From: Siphonodentalium dalli
Lineage: Eukaryota > Mollusca > Scaphopoda > Gadilida > Siphonodentaliidae
Direction of reading: 5' to 3'
DNA length: 64,000 nt
NCBI GenBank assembly: GCA_032622095.1
Contig: CP136068.1
Coordinates: forward strand, 120,267,509 to 120,331,508
Position 1 is the stretch's first letter, and each line of letters starts with the position of its first letter. Positions 45,742 to 56,997 of the stretch are shown here, in pieces. The translations under genes and the position numbers were made by a program. The notes under the pieces were generated by a model. The model was not told the DNA's origin and did not search any database. It saw only the letters and a list, made by a program, of their open reading frames with translations.

Positions 45742-46734
45742 TAGGGGTGCCACGATTAGTCGTATAATCGATGAACCGTTGATAAAGCCGATCATCGATT
45801 ACCATTTCCATCGTCGATTAATATGCATTATTTAATTTGACATCAGGACATGTCCAGTATTATTGAATACCGTGTTTGTTTTACACAGTTTACTCTACAA
45901 CCGATGGGTTAACAACCTGTGATCGCATATCAAAGAGATTCCGTCAACATGAGTACTACTAACCTATGTTGCAAATAGTCTGCAGTTCATTTGATGATGC
46001 GCCATGGTTACTCTTCATGTTGTTGTTAATTCTACAAATTGGCGGCCCTGCAGCTTTGAAATTATGGCGATGTCATTGTATATTTATACTTGTAAGGCGG
46101 AACTACATCTTTGATATATGCCGACTGTCACTGTCTTCAATGAGCTGAATGCACTTGCCCTTGAATCTGATTGAACCAATGGGAGTTGATCGAAATTCTC
46201 TGAAAACTAGGGAACCTATGGCATTTTAATCAGCAATGTTCTCCGTGATGTCATTTGAGTATACTGTGCTTGAATAAGTATCCTTAGAGGTTAATTGTAT
46301 AGGCTATTGCATATCATGCAGTGAATGCTGAATGAAACTCGATATTATCAAATACAAACCGTCGGCCATTCATTATGCATTCCTACTTTTATATTGTTTG
46401 CATGTTTGGCTATTCAGACACTGAAATTCATAGTTACGTTCGTTCTAATGAACTCACAAATTCTATTATCACCATAACATGGCCGATAATTGTGCAGGTA
46501 TAGAATACATTCTGTTCATTGGTCAATAAAAGTGGTTTGTGATGCACTTCATTAATGTAAACATGTCCTGAGCCGATTCCTCAAACAACAGCGACATTGT
46601 AGTTACCCAGCACCAAGCCAATAGGCCATATTACGGAATACTTCCACTGATGGTGTTAGGTACGATTAATCGATTATAGTCTATTGTTGCCGACCGATTG
46701 TCGATTATCAAAATAAATAGTCGTGGCACCTCTG
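45742..46734 (+). mobile_element. hAT-like element family A, copy 2, nested in the DIRS element
   Basis: Left AGGGGTGCCACGATTAGTCG and right TAGTCGTGGCACCTCT are inverted repeats. The body matches 545-1780 in the opposite orientation (for example TTACGGAATACTTCCACTGA and its counterpart near 555). No clear 8-bp flank duplication. Being inside the DIRS element it is the younger event. Confidence 0.75.
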
Positions 46735-48137
46735 GAATCGGGCATTATTGTACTCAGTGCTCCTTTTTTGACATGCTGTCTTGCATTACTCAAACAGACA
46801 GGCAATTCGTCTAACTGCGCACATGAGACAATCATTGTTGGCGACAGAGAGTCTCTGCCCGCGGGGAGGACCTAGGGTCCGGGTCCTCGCTGTATGAGCG
46901 ACAGACAACCGTCCGACCATACACACATGTGACTGGTCTTCGGTAAATTTTGCCTTCTGTTCACACCTCTGGCATACCTCCTCGACCTCATGTCGACCGA
47001 GTATAAGCTTTCTCCTTGGTCGTTGCGGTGGGCTAAAAACAATAACAGCTCATGGACCCGGGCCCTTCGGCTGTTAAGAACAATCAGTGAATAACAAGCA
47101 GACACAATCTTCTTGTTATCGGCAGTCTGGTTGTTTTTGGGACCTTAATCATCCATGGCCTGTTCTTTCTTTCAGACTGTTTGAAGTAGTTCCATCACAA
47201 TGGGTCTCCTCCTACACATTTTCTAATATGTTACATGCAGACTGCAAAGTATTCCTTTGAATCAAGTGTACATGTAACTGCATACACTATTGGATTGACA
47301 GGCTGTGGAGGTAGTTACAACTCAGGACTCTCCGAACTTTTTCTTCTCGATTGTTTCGATACCAGAAAACATTTCGGAAATTTCCAAGTCCTATAACGCT
47401 CTTAATGGACTTAGTTACCTGGTGTTTTTGTTACCAGTTTCCAGACTTAAAAGTAACTACCAATCATGGGCATTGTCGGACGGAATATGGCCTCTGTCCG
47501 GTGTATTAATTCACTGAAGTAAAATACTGTCATTTTGATGGTCAGTCAGAAAATACTTCTTTTGCGACTTTATCAGTTGGTCGAGTTAGACACCGTTACT
47601 GCCAGTAGGTCGCAAACCTTACAATCATGATGCGGTGGCTATTTAATTCTGGGTTTTCTTCACCATACATGACTTGGTGGTATGTTTCTAATCGTATTTA
47701 CAGTTGCCACTTCCTCGTTTTGCATCCAGATTGACCATTCAGGTAACAATAGATTTCCTTCTTCTGGTGTCGAAACGTTGGGATATCTTGGTTCGTTCAG
47801 TCACATACCATGGAGCAGGGTGGTCTATGCTTTTTGCATATGACCAGCTTACTCCAGGGAGGAGGTGGCACATGCATGTACCTGCATATGACCTTGGGGA
47901 GATTTCACAATTACAGGTTTGTCTGACTTCAGAACCAAAGGGGGGGGGGGAGGTGCAGAGATTCAGCCAATGGGCTCATTCTTCCACTTTCTTCACTCTA
48001 CCTTGTACCATCAATAAAATTTGCAAATCGGTACCTTTTGGATCCATTTGTTGCTACTCAGCAGGTTCAAATTAATTACTCTCAACTACAATACAATAGT
48101 TTCTCATTCCTCGCAGCCTCCTCCTATCAGTTGATTC

Positions 48138-48230
48138 TACCATGTAGTTCAGTGTGTAACGTATCTTTGAGGGGAATATAACATTTTCAATAGAAAATAC
48201 ATATTCCCTATAAGATACTTACACACTGAA
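48138..48230. repeat. Internal complementary region of the DIRS-like element
   Basis: 48138-48180 is the reverse complement of the left terminus (42986-43030) and 48181-48230 the reverse complement of the right terminus (48495-48542), abutting at 48180/48181. In DIRS elements this region templates restoration of the ends through a circular intermediate. Confidence 0.85.
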
Positions 48231-48542
48231 CTCACAGGTCCCTCCCAAATTGGGATTTTCCCTCCCCGCTGCTCGGTCACACCCCTCGAATCTTGTAAGA
48301 GGATGAAAAAGAGATATTGACTGTGTCCCCACTTGCTTATATACATAACAAGTGAACAAATGACCTTGACCTGCTACGTCATATAAATAATGATTCAAAA
48401 AGGTACTTAAGCTATTTCGTACCAAAATAATAAATTTTAAACGGATCTCATAGAATCCTTTCTTGTGAATAAAGATTAATATACCATGTAGTTCAGTGTG
48501 TAAGTATCTTATAGGGAATATGTATTTTCTATTGAAAATGTT

Positions 48543-48976
48543 ATTTCACATCACTATAACAGCTTGGATTACAATGGTAGGTTTCTTAGAAACAAAAATT
48601 CTGCATTATCATAGTCAAGTTAGCCCCTTCTATACTAAATGGATTTTAAAAAAGTATAGATTGGAATGGTCATTATTCATTTGAAGGGGTGTTCAAGTAA
48701 TAAAAGCAGATGACAGACAGAAAAACAGATAATGCAAGAGCAGAATATTTTGTATTCATTAGTAGGAAATGTTCATATCATAAGTGGGTCATTTGTGAAC
48801 TTATTATCTGAACATTTCCTAAGGGAACTACTTGTCAATGAGTATTTAGTAAAGAAAGCATTAAGACACATACATGTAATTTCTATGTGTGTTGCCATTG
48901 CCAAGAAAAGTCACATGACCATTCCACCAACATGTACACAGTCAAACCATTTAGAAGTTTTGTGTCCAATGCAAAC
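48543..48976. other. Intron 9 segment, nothing recognised
   Basis: Apart from the first ~30 nt (repeat G continuation), ordinary AT-rich sequence. Confidence 0.45.
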
Positions 48977-49366
48977 CTGAATTAAGTGTGTCTGACATTT
49001 GCAGAATGAGGTTCCCAGAGGGTGAAATTAGTGATGCTACCCCACACAGCGGGCTTAGGCCTCATCTTCTGGGAAGTATCTTTTGTCTCAAATTAACATT
49101 GTTTTAGTTACTTTTTCCTTTCTGTTCAGTTTCTATATCCCCTAATTTGCAGACGATAATTGAATAATCGAGGTGAATAATGGGTGAACATCATCATCTT
49201 CAACTGGGGAACTTCAATCGGATTGTAGGTCCCCCATCGCATTTGAGGCCTAAGCAGAACTAGGTCCCCAGAGGGTGAATTTGGTGACACTATGCAGGAT
49301 AGCTTCACTAAATTCACCCTTTGGGGACCTCATTCTGCAAATGTCAGACACATTAAATTCAGGCTT
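48977..49366. mobile_element. MITE family B, full-length form
   Basis: CAAACCTGAATTAAGTGTGT to TAAATTCAGGCTTG with the central TCATCTTCTGGGAAGTATCT part. The flanks GTCCAATG and TTCCAACG could be a worn 8-bp duplication (6 of 8 identical). Confidence 0.8.
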
Positions 49367-50242
49367 GTTCCAACGTGTAGTATAACAAAACGTGTAGCAA
49401 AGGGGAATAATCCAATCGTCTGATAATCAAGGAGAAGATAACTCCACTATGGTAAACAGGAGCGCGTTATTCTCAGTATCTACTGCTATTCGGTATGGCC
49501 GGCTATGGAACCTAATTTGCTTTTTTCTTGAAGCAGTTTTTTTCAGCATTTGTTGTCGCATATGTGCTAATGTAAGATCTTCTATTGTGAGCGGCCAATG
49601 CTATTCAGGCAGTAGGAGAATAGAATGTGTCTGTTCAGGAAGATTGTGTTTTGATTGAATTGTCTCTACCACCAGATTGTTGTTTAAACGTTCTGCTACA
49701 CGTTGGGCCGATAACTCAAAATGTGTTGCTTTGGTGCCGTAATATTGTGATGAAATGTTTTTCTTGGCCAGTTGTTGCAACATAAAAAAGTTCTGACAAA
49801 ATTTACCCAGTTGGTGGTCTTCAGAGGAAGTCTGTCGAGTTAGGCGAAACACATTAAATTTTATGCTAAACCTATTTTGTTCATCACATATTAATTAGGC
49901 CACACAAAGTTAATTTCCGGTTTCTCAGACCCGCGTGTATTTTACCAAAACCCTGCATGTGCAAACTTTTCATTTTCGTTTTTTTATGTCAGAAAAAATT
50001 ATAATTGGTACAAAATAATTGCAGTACGTTTATATAAACTTGCACCAAACTGAGATCGAACTAATCCATTTCCAAATTTTTTATTTCCGATTAATACATG
50101 CCATTGTGATGAATTGCATCTTCAAACTCATTAAAAAATGTGTCAATGTTATAATTGTAGTGGGTGAAATAAATCATATGTATTCTATCAATTAACTTGT
50201 GTTGACATTTGTTTGGTTAATAATGGACACTGGCAACTAATA
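49367..50242. other. Intron 9 segment, nothing recognised
   Basis: No gene; short frames only. Confidence 0.45.
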
Positions 50243-50754
50243 TTAACCCTTTGAGTGCCACAGGCTGATCTCATCGGCCCTAATTTACGGTGTGTAAAAT
50301 CGGCCCTAAAAAAATTAAAAATTAAAATTAGTTTTTTTTAGAATATTTTTGTTTTTGGGTAGAATTTTGTTTGGGTATGCTTAAGCATGCTATAGCGAAT
50401 TTAAAAACAAACTGGATAACACCTTAGGGGCTTGTTATAACTCAAAACTATCACCAAGTATTCATAGTAATAATTTTGATGCCCATGAAAAACGTGAGAT
50501 TCCCTGGCACTAAACCTACAAAATAAGTCTGTTAAAGAATATAAGAAAAAATTATTAAAATTGTAAAAAAAATTATAAAAAATAATAACAAATGATGAAA
50601 ATTGTTAGGTCAATGCATTCTCTTATATATGCGAGGCGACCTATGGTCGACTCGCATATATAAGAGAATGCATTGACACAGGGTATAAGAGAATGCATTG
50701 GCACAGGGTATATGGATTTGATACAAAAATTTGACCTGGCACTCAAAGGGTTAA
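50243..50754. mobile_element. TTAA-type MITE 15, inverted relative to MITE 1
   Basis: TTAA at 50243-50246 and 50751-50754, ends CCCTTTGAGTGCCA and TGGCACTCAAAGGG-like. It has GGCCGAT and A/T blocks as in MITE 1. The hairpin (about 50613-50681, apex CGACC/GGTCG) is followed by a short duplication of ATAAGAGAATGCATTG at 50686. Confidence 0.85.
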
Positions 50755-50816
50755 ACCCAGAGCTAGCTGATCCAGGGTTGGATTGTTTCATTGGCGTGTG
50801 CCCCAGAAATAAAAAA

Positions 50817-51114
50817 TTAACCTCTTGGCTGCTATACGTCAGTACTGAGTACGGATGTAAAATGTCGCTCTGTGTGCTATACGTCCGTACTGAGTACGGA
50901 CCTTCTTCAGCACACTAGCAGTCGGCAATTATGCATCGGAACAACTGTTTCAAACATTGTATGATGTTCCACGATTTTGAATGATAATAGCCTTTCAACT
51001 GAGTCAGTTTTATGGTTTTCATGATACTCCCATTATATTTTTCCACTGGAAAATGGCCATAATGTCATTGGCCCAGCACTTGACATCATAACGTCATTAG
51101 CAGTGAAGAGGTTA
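50817..51114. mobile_element. TTAA-type element with CCTCTTGGCTGCTA end
   Basis: TTAA at 50817-50820 with CCTCTTGGCTGCTATACG; right TTAGCAGTGAAGAGG followed by TTAT (worn TTAA). Contains a direct repeat of TACGTC(A/C)GTACTGAGTACGGA. It has no hairpin of the TGCATTCTC type. Confidence 0.6.
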
Positions 51115-51247
51115 TTTTTTTTTTTTTAAACAGCACGCTCGCGTGCTTTTCAAATGTTTTGGCCTGAGAAATGGAGAAATTGAATTTGCATGGCCTTAAC
51201 ATAAATTTATATATACAAGCATTATCAGAATTTTTCTTTTGAAACAG

Positions 51248-51365
51248 ATATTACATTATGTGCCACGAAGATTGAACCTAATATTGTATCGGAACTGTCA
51301 AACGACTGGGTGTGCCATGGAGTACGGGTAACAAAGAATGCTGTGTTCGCAATTGGTCTGTTTAG
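51248..51365 (+). CDS. GTF3C4: GTF3C4 homologue, exon 10 (last propeller strands)
   Basis: 118-nt exon after TTTTCTTTTGAAACAG, ending GTTTAG|GTATGC. It reads Ile-Glu-Pro-Asn-Ile-Val-Ser-Glu-Leu-Ser-Asn-Asp-Trp-Val-Cys-His-Gly-Val-Arg-Val-Thr-Lys-Asn with Ala-Val-Phe-Ala-Ile-Gly-Leu-Phe. 'H-G-(I/V)-x-V-(S/T)-x-x-(G/A)' followed by a hydrophobic strand closes the propeller in vertebrate GTF3C4. Asp forms across the exon 9 junction; the trailing AG plus C gives Ser at exon 11. Confidence 0.85.
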
Positions 51366-52868
51366 GTATGCATTCTATTTATCAGAAAAGGTAGTCTAAA
51401 TGTTTTGACAAGAAAATAAAAAATTTGTCTTTATATTTGATGATCTGATCCAAATTTTAATGAAAAGTTTGTCAAATACGAATATGTTATGAGAACTACA
51501 GGTAAATTTTTCTTTATGAGGCCAAATTTGTTTTTGACTATTTGATAACTGGATAGCAAATGTTAGACAGTAACTCGTTTAGCAGCTTTAAGTTATTTTT
51601 TTAGAATATGAACATTTCTACAATGAATGAATGAGAATCCAATATAGTGCTCTGCCTATGCATATGTACTTATATTACTAGTAGCAGAATATCCTTACAC
51701 ATGTGAAAATAGACAATCCAATTGTATACCTTTAGAACTGATTGGGAGAATTAATTTGCAAATCACAGAGTAAAAAGAATTAAATATTATATTGTTTAAA
51801 GGTACTCAATCCGATTCGACAGTCCCCATATCATCAGATTCCAACAACAACAACAAAATTTTAAATGCCGGTTCAGTAATCAGAATTGATTAATTGCCCA
51901 AAAATAATGCTAACCACAGTCAACTGTAGTATAAAATTGCCCAAAACCTGTTATTTATCAACGTTTTGTTCAACAAAATTTTGCCGGTTTGTCAAATATC
52001 TGACACAAAAAAGCCACTGAATTTTAGAGTTATCGATCTTCATCCGCAATTTGGTCAGATAAGTTCTTCTCCTCGTCTGTTTACTGGGCCACTTAAAATT
52101 AAAATAATAAATTTCAAATATCGATATCTGATCACTCCTGGCTTTGATGGGTGGGTTCCTCAACTCGAATCAAATATTTTTTACCCTCGAAGCCAAGGAA
52201 ATAGTAATTTGCGAGCGTTAATTCAGATTGAGCACCTTTAATACAGGTACTTTGTAAATAAACTATATTAACAATTCAACAGTGATCTATCTTTTTCATC
52301 TTAGTGTTTATGAAGATTAGCTTAAAGGCCCATTTAATTTTTGAGTCACTGATTATTTTTTTTATAGTGCCTTGATATACTGTTTTAATAACAATCTATG
52401 ACATAAAATATGATTTGGAATCACCATTTGGAATGTCTGTGTCACAGAAGGCGCCCATAGATTAATAGAAAATAGCTGAAATCATAGAAACATTTCCCCC
52501 GTTTCTCTCCCAGAATGCAACAGAATTAAAACTAAGATATAGAGTTATTATTATTATTAAGATATAGAGTTATTCCCCTTCCATTGAAAATAATAGACTT
52601 TGCAGTACAGTCCAGATATAACTTAAGCTCAGAAAACATGTTAGTACCTCAACAAAAACAACATTTTCACAGTTTATTACACCAGATAAGTTGATAACAC
52701 AATGTTTTGTAGCTTCCTCTTTCAAATGGTATAAAATATTTTTTTTTATTATAGAAAAGTAGATCTTTCAGTAACATCTGAAATGACGGCTCTCAACACA
52801 CTTTGAGAAATTTCCCTTTAACAAATCAGTCATTGATGTTTCCTGTGGAGTATAATCAAGGAGTCTCT
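51366..52868. other. Intron 10, 5' part, with a reversed repeat D tail
   Basis: Mostly unrecognised AT-rich DNA. 52440-52600 is the reverse of the repeat D tail at 13540-13720 (GATATAGAGTTATTCCCCTT). An apparent acceptor near 52754 leads to a stop after 17 codons and is not used in the gene model. Confidence 0.5.
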
Positions 52869-53305
52869 TTAGACAGCTCATTATACTTATTATTTATGTG
52901 GGCAGTAGCCTCTATACGAGCGCCTAAGATACTATGGGGGGTGGGATGGGGTGGTGGGTGGGAACTCATTATACTTATTATTTATGTGGGCAGTAGCCTC
53001 TATACGAGCGCATAAGATACTATGGGTGGTGGGATGGGGTGGTGGGTGGGAACTCATTATACTTATTATTTATGTGGGCAGTAGCCTCTATACGAGCGCA
53101 TAAGATACTATGGGTGGTGGGATGGGGTGGTGGGTGGGAACTCATTATACTTATTATTTATGTGGGCAGTAGCCTCTATATGAGTGCCTGTGGCGCATGC
53201 GCATAAGATACTATGGGTGGTGGGATGGGGTGGTGGGATGGGGTGGTGGGTGGGAACTCATTATACTTATTATTTATGTGGGCAGTAGCCTCTATACGAG
53301 CGCCT
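52869..53305 (+). repeat. Minisatellite of ~87-nt units
   Basis: CTCATTATACTTATTATTTA recurs at about 52876, 52966, 53053, 53140 and 53256, each followed by GTGGGCAGTAGCCTCTATAC and a GGGATGGGGTGGTGGG run. Periods are 90, 87, 87 and 116 nt. The fourth unit carries an extra GCATGCGC insertion and an extra GGGATGGGGTGGT. Confidence 0.92.
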
Positions 53306-53412
53306 TATACCATATTATTTCCTTGCTTTATATCATTGTTTAATTGGGGTTCGAAAATTAAGTGGGCCATCAGTAAATCCTTGATATTTGATAAGGAATT
53401 TTATTTTTTCAG

Positions 53413-53470
53413 CCCAGCTGGATTCTACACACATTGCTCTGCTTCAAAAGTCTGTCGCACTTCTGTCAAG
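53413..53470 (+). CDS. GTF3C4: GTF3C4 homologue, exon 11
   Basis: Small 58-nt exon after TTATTTTTTCAG, ending GTCAAG|GTTAGA. It reads Pro-Ala-Gly-Phe-Tyr-Thr-His-Cys-Ser-Ala-Ser-Lys-Val-Cys-Arg-Thr-Ser-Val-Lys and ends on a codon boundary. Its call rests on phase at both sides (Ser across 10/11, phase 0 into exon 12) and on its place between the last propeller strand and the helical linker; sequence conservation is modest. Confidence 0.75.
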
Positions 53471-53594
53471 GTTAGACATATATAGTTTTATCACATGCAT
53501 GTAAATGAAATCTCTCCAAATTCTCATGCTGCCCGTTCCAGGGCTGGGTCAAATACAGGGTCATGTAATTAGTTACAGCTGCATGGTGCTTACG

Positions 53595-53770
53595 CAAGCC
53601 TTGAAATAGGGTGTCTGTCATTTGCTGAATGAGGTCCCCAGAGGGTGAATTTAGTGATGCTACCCCGCATAGCGGGCTAGCATCACCAAATTCACCCTCT
53701 GGGAACCTCATTCTGCTGAGGTGTAAGCAGAATGAGGTCCCCAGAGGGTGAATTTGGTGATGCTAGCCCG
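53595..53770. mobile_element. MITE family B, truncated on the right
   Basis: CAAGCCTTGAAATAGGGTGT left end and one full GAGGTCCCCAGAGGGTGAAT hairpin; the second hairpin breaks off at CTAGCCCGGCC. Confidence 0.75.
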
Positions 53771-54659
53771 GCCATCGAGCAGCCTCATACCCCCACTACC
53801 ATGGCAACCCAGCTGGCCATTGAGTGGCCTCATTCCCCTCCCCAACCATGACTTTAGCAGCCACAGCCCAAGCTCAACCTCCTTTTCCCAAGGAAGGATC
53901 AACCACAGACCCTAACAATTTACAGGTCACAAAAAATCATGCTTCAATAAGACGTGATCAGTGGCACGTGCCAATTGGATAAGGTAATGGTCTAATTAAA
54001 CGACCTCTTAACCACAGCAGAATTATGGGTAACTTTTCAGGATTTAGTCGGAAATATGGCTTGTTGCCATTCATTGGAAAGCTCCACACAGAATTTGCGA
54101 ACATCCATTTTGAGATATCATGATTGTTTTTGCAAAATGTGCAACTGAGTCTTTTAGAGTGTCTACCTCTTCCTAAACCAGTTTTATGTAGTTTCCTGGG
54201 TATAAAATAATAAATAAAAATCAAAGACCCCTGGGCCCTGCCTGGAAAGCTTCTATCAATTAATATTGATTTTCTAGTATAACACATACAATCAATTTGG
54301 GACATTTTACAGCTCGAGAAAACGTTCGGAGAATAGCAAGTACGTGAACTCGATCTATATCTGAGATCGCCTAAAAGTTTCATGATGGTCTGTTCTAAAT
54401 ATAGTGACGAAAAAAAATCCCATTTGATTATTGTATTATGTAAGAATATATCGATATAAAATCAATATTAATTGATTGAAGCATTTCCAATTAGATGTCT
54501 TCAATTCATATTTATTATTTGATAGCCAGGAAACTATATAAAACTTATTTAGAAAGAGATAATCCACCTTTTATAGAACTCAAATAGATGTATTATCAGA
54601 TTTTGATTAATTGTTAGACTCTGGATTGGAGACATCAAAAGGATTTTCTATTTAGTATA
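53771..54659. other. Intron 11 segment with half a foldback element
   Basis: About 53984-54100 matches one arm of the family T foldback (ACCACAGCAGAATTATGGGT, CAGGATTTAGTCGGAAATAT); the opposite arm is absent. The rest is unrecognised. Confidence 0.55.
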
Positions 54660-54872
54660 CAGTAATGCTCTAATTAATCGACTTATTAACCACAACATAA
54701 TTATGGGTAACTTTTCAGGATTTAGTCGGAAATATGGCTTGTTGCCATTCATCGGAAAGCTCTTGCCGAGACCTTTCCGATGAATGGCAACAAGCCATAT
54801 TTCCGACTAAATCCTGAAAAGTTAACCATAATTATGTTGTGGTTAAGAGGTTGATTAATTAGAGCATTACTG
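54660..54872. mobile_element. Foldback MITE family T, TA-flanked, near-perfect 213-bp palindrome
   Basis: CAGTAATGCTCTAATTAATC at the left, GATTAATTAGAGCATTACTG at the right, TA at 54658-54659 and 54873-54874. The arms are about 100 nt each with roughly four mismatches and a spacer of about 10 nt (around 54762-54772). Confidence 0.88.
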
Positions 54873-54974
54873 TAGTTGTCTAAAGAGACTCCTTGATAAT
54901 GCTCTGTCTGAAATGTCAAACCAATCATCACATCAAACGACCGGTGCTGTCAAAGAAAATTGCCCATGCACTCG

Positions 54975-55315
54975 GTCACTGTGACTTATGAAATGTTATG
55001 AATAATTCCTCAAGAATATACTATTAAATATTATAGTATAATGATAGCATGAATGTGATATTATCCACAAATCACACTGTATGTGAGCCGAGCTATGTTT
55101 ATATACAGCATGTAAATAGTGAGTGATAAGCAAAACACTCAACATCGTGGCAATTGTTTTAGGAGAGTGATTCATGGTGACCCATTCAACACCGATATCT
55201 TGAGAGGCGAGGATTAGCGAGCACTATACTATACTTGTAAACAACTTGGTTGCATTTCTAACCAAAGTTCACTTATTGGGGTTTCCCCGGTGTTGAGTGT
55301 TTTATCATTGGAACT
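54975..55315. repeat. Dispersed repeat C, copy 4
   Basis: ATAATGATAGCATGAATGTG, AGTGATTCATGGTGACCCAT, GCGAGCACTATACTATAC, GTTGTAAACAA-like TTGTAAACAACTTGG and GGTGTTGAGTGTTTT all in order. Confidence 0.7.
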
Positions 55316-55403
55316 AGTTTATTTTGGAATGTGATAAACATAATTTTTTACTCTTCTGAATTCACACTCTTGTGTTAAATACAGTTTGTGTTATTCGTTA
55401 CAG

Positions 55404-55470
55404 ATTGCAAGAATTCCTCTACCTCATGTTAACATGGAACAGCTCATACAGAAACTGCTTAATGGCACAG
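55404..55470 (+). CDS. GTF3C4: GTF3C4 homologue, exon 12
   Basis: 67-nt exon after TTATTCGTTACAG, ending GGCACAG|GTAAGT. It reads Ile-Ala-Arg-Ile-Pro-Leu-Pro-His-Val-Asn-Met-Glu-Gln-Leu-Ile-Gln-Lys-Leu-Leu-Asn, an amphipathic helix matching the 'x-x-L-L-(E/N)' helix that begins the linker region after the propeller. The trailing G plus AT gives Asp at exon 13. Confidence 0.82.
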
Positions 55471-55555
55471 GTAAGTTGGTGTTTGCTAAATAGCTATAAT
55501 CTAGATCTATGAATGAATCTGAGTAGATTGATATTTGCTGGAGGACCCAAATTTG

Positions 55556-55632
55556 TTTTCCCCTTTCATGACGGGAGTTGGTGCAACATTAAAGATCATG
55601 TGTCAGTGCATTCTCTTATATGGAAGGGTTAA
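55556..55632. mobile_element. Collapsed TTAA-type MITE remnant
   Basis: CCCCTTTCATGACGGGAG, TTAAAGATCATGTG and GTGCATTCTCTTATATGG then GAAGGGTTAA: both ends with almost everything between them deleted. Confidence 0.7.
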
Positions 55633-55959
55633 AAATGCCTCGCTCTTGGTCCATCATTGCCTTGACTGAATGCTACTCAAACAATATGTACACATATCAA
55701 AACATTACATCCATTAGTCAATGTCCTTGTTGGTTCCAATGACAAGCTTATTCTTAAAATGTGAGCTCTAAAATCAGGGGATTTAGTCAAATGATTTTGC
55801 TTTTTTAACTCAAGAAATTTTAGTTTTATTGGTTTTTGGATGGAAACTCCAACTTTAATGCAATTTAAATTGCAATTTGAAACAAGACAACATGTGTATT
55901 ATGCCATGCGTGGCGATGCTGCTGTTGTTGGTTAATCTGTTCAATTTGTTTCTTCACAG

Positions 55960-56104
55960 ATCGCCTCACATATTATATAGATATCCTACAGTTTATGAGA
56001 ACAATGGTTTTCTCTGGACAAAGCTTACCAGCATTTCTGGACAAATCCTTGGAGCAGAGAGAGAATTGGCCTGAGCTAAATAGGAGGACACTACAAGTAT
56101 ACTG
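55960..56104 (+). CDS. GTF3C4: GTF3C4 homologue, exon 13 (helical linker)
   Basis: 145-nt exon after TTTGTTTCTTCACAG, ending TATACTG|GTAGGT. It reads Arg-Leu-Thr-Tyr-Tyr-Ile-Asp-Ile-Leu-Gln-Phe, then Ser-Leu-Pro-Ala-Phe-Leu-Asp-Lys-Ser-Leu-Glu, and Leu-Gln-Val-Tyr-Trp across the junction. '(I/L)-P-x-F-L-(D/Q)-x-(S/A)-L-E' is the conserved core of the helical region in vertebrate GTF3C4. Together with exon 14 this is a strong identifier. Confidence 0.88.
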
Positions 56105-56144
56105 GTAGGTTGTATGGACTAATGATATTCAAGGATTTTGCCCT

Positions 56145-56578
56145 CAAGGCTGCGTATAGTGTGTCGGTCATTTGCAGAATGATGTCCCCAGAGGGTGATA
56201 CTATCCACTCAGTGGGCTAGGATCACCAAATTTACACTCTGGGGTCCTCATTCTGCTTAGGCCTCATCTTCTGGGATGTATCTATAGTCTCAAATTAACA
56301 TGGTTGTTAGTTACTTTTTCCCGTCTGTTCAGTTTCTATATCCCCTAATTTGCAGAAGATAAAATGCATAATCGAGATAAACTAATTGTTAAAAATCACC
56401 AACTTCAACTGAGGAACTTCATTCTGATCCTAGGCCTCCCATAGCAGTTGAAGCCTAAGCAGAAAGAGGTCCCCAGAGGGTGAATTTAGTGATGAAACCC
56501 TGCTATGTGGGATAGCATCAATAAATTCACCCTCTGGGGACCTCATGCTGCAAATGACAGACACTATTTTCAGCCTTG
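56145..56578. mobile_element. MITE family B, full-length form, 40 nt after exon 13
   Basis: CAAGGCTGCGTATAGTGTGT to GACACTATTTTCAGCCTTG with the central TCATCTTCTGGGATGTATCT part. No clear flank duplication. Confidence 0.78.
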
Positions 56579-56997
56579 TCTTCTCTGACTGGACTCAATA
56601 TAATTATGAGATATAAGCTAGATTTTCTCCGCTATTTATTTTAAAGATTATAGAACAATTTATTTGTGGACTATATTACATTTAGATAAGTAACCCAATG
56701 GAAGTGTCCACATATTCATTAGTGAGAGGAGCTTACGGTTGCTAGGAGACAAGGCATCTGCAGAAATATGTTAATTAGTTTTACAGCTCCTGTCTATATG
56801 CTAAGATACACCCAAGAACATGCTGTCTTTTTGGCTTAAATTGTGAATAATTTGACGAGTGCCACACAAAATGAAAAATAGTATGTTGCAATCATGGATG
56901 AATTTCCAACATCATTGTACAAATCTAAATTTGTTATGATTTGACAACAAGAAAGTTGTTTGACATAGAGAACTTAACACTGAAAGTATGCACGGGC
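56579..56997. other. Intron 13 segment, nothing recognised
   Basis: AT-rich, no gene. Confidence 0.5.

Larger units (their letters stand above)
42986..48542. mobile_element. Decayed DIRS-like (tyrosine-recombinase) retrotransposon
   Basis: Inverted terminal repeats: 42986-43222 matches the reverse complement of 48285-48542 over about 230 nt (shared AGGTCAAGGTCATTTGTTCA, GCAAGTGGGGACACAGTCAA). The outermost ~30 nt differ between the two ends. At 48138-48230 an internal complementary region joins the complement of the left tip directly to the complement of the right tip, which is diagnostic of DIRS elements. Termini instead of a target duplication also fit. The interior has only short frames; I could not read reverse transcriptase, RNase H or recombinase motifs, so coding function is lost. 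Confidence 0.8.

Noticed and set aside
43973-47520. Several overlapping frames of 60-90 codons inside the DIRS-like element
   Set aside because: I looked for reverse transcriptase, RNase H and tyrosine recombinase motifs and could not support any, so no coding feature is listed.
52741-52805. Possible exon after TTTTTTATTATAG with compatible phase to exon 10
   Set aside because: The frame stops after 17 codons without a donor; exon 11 at 53413 has the right phase, a better pyrimidine tract and a donor.
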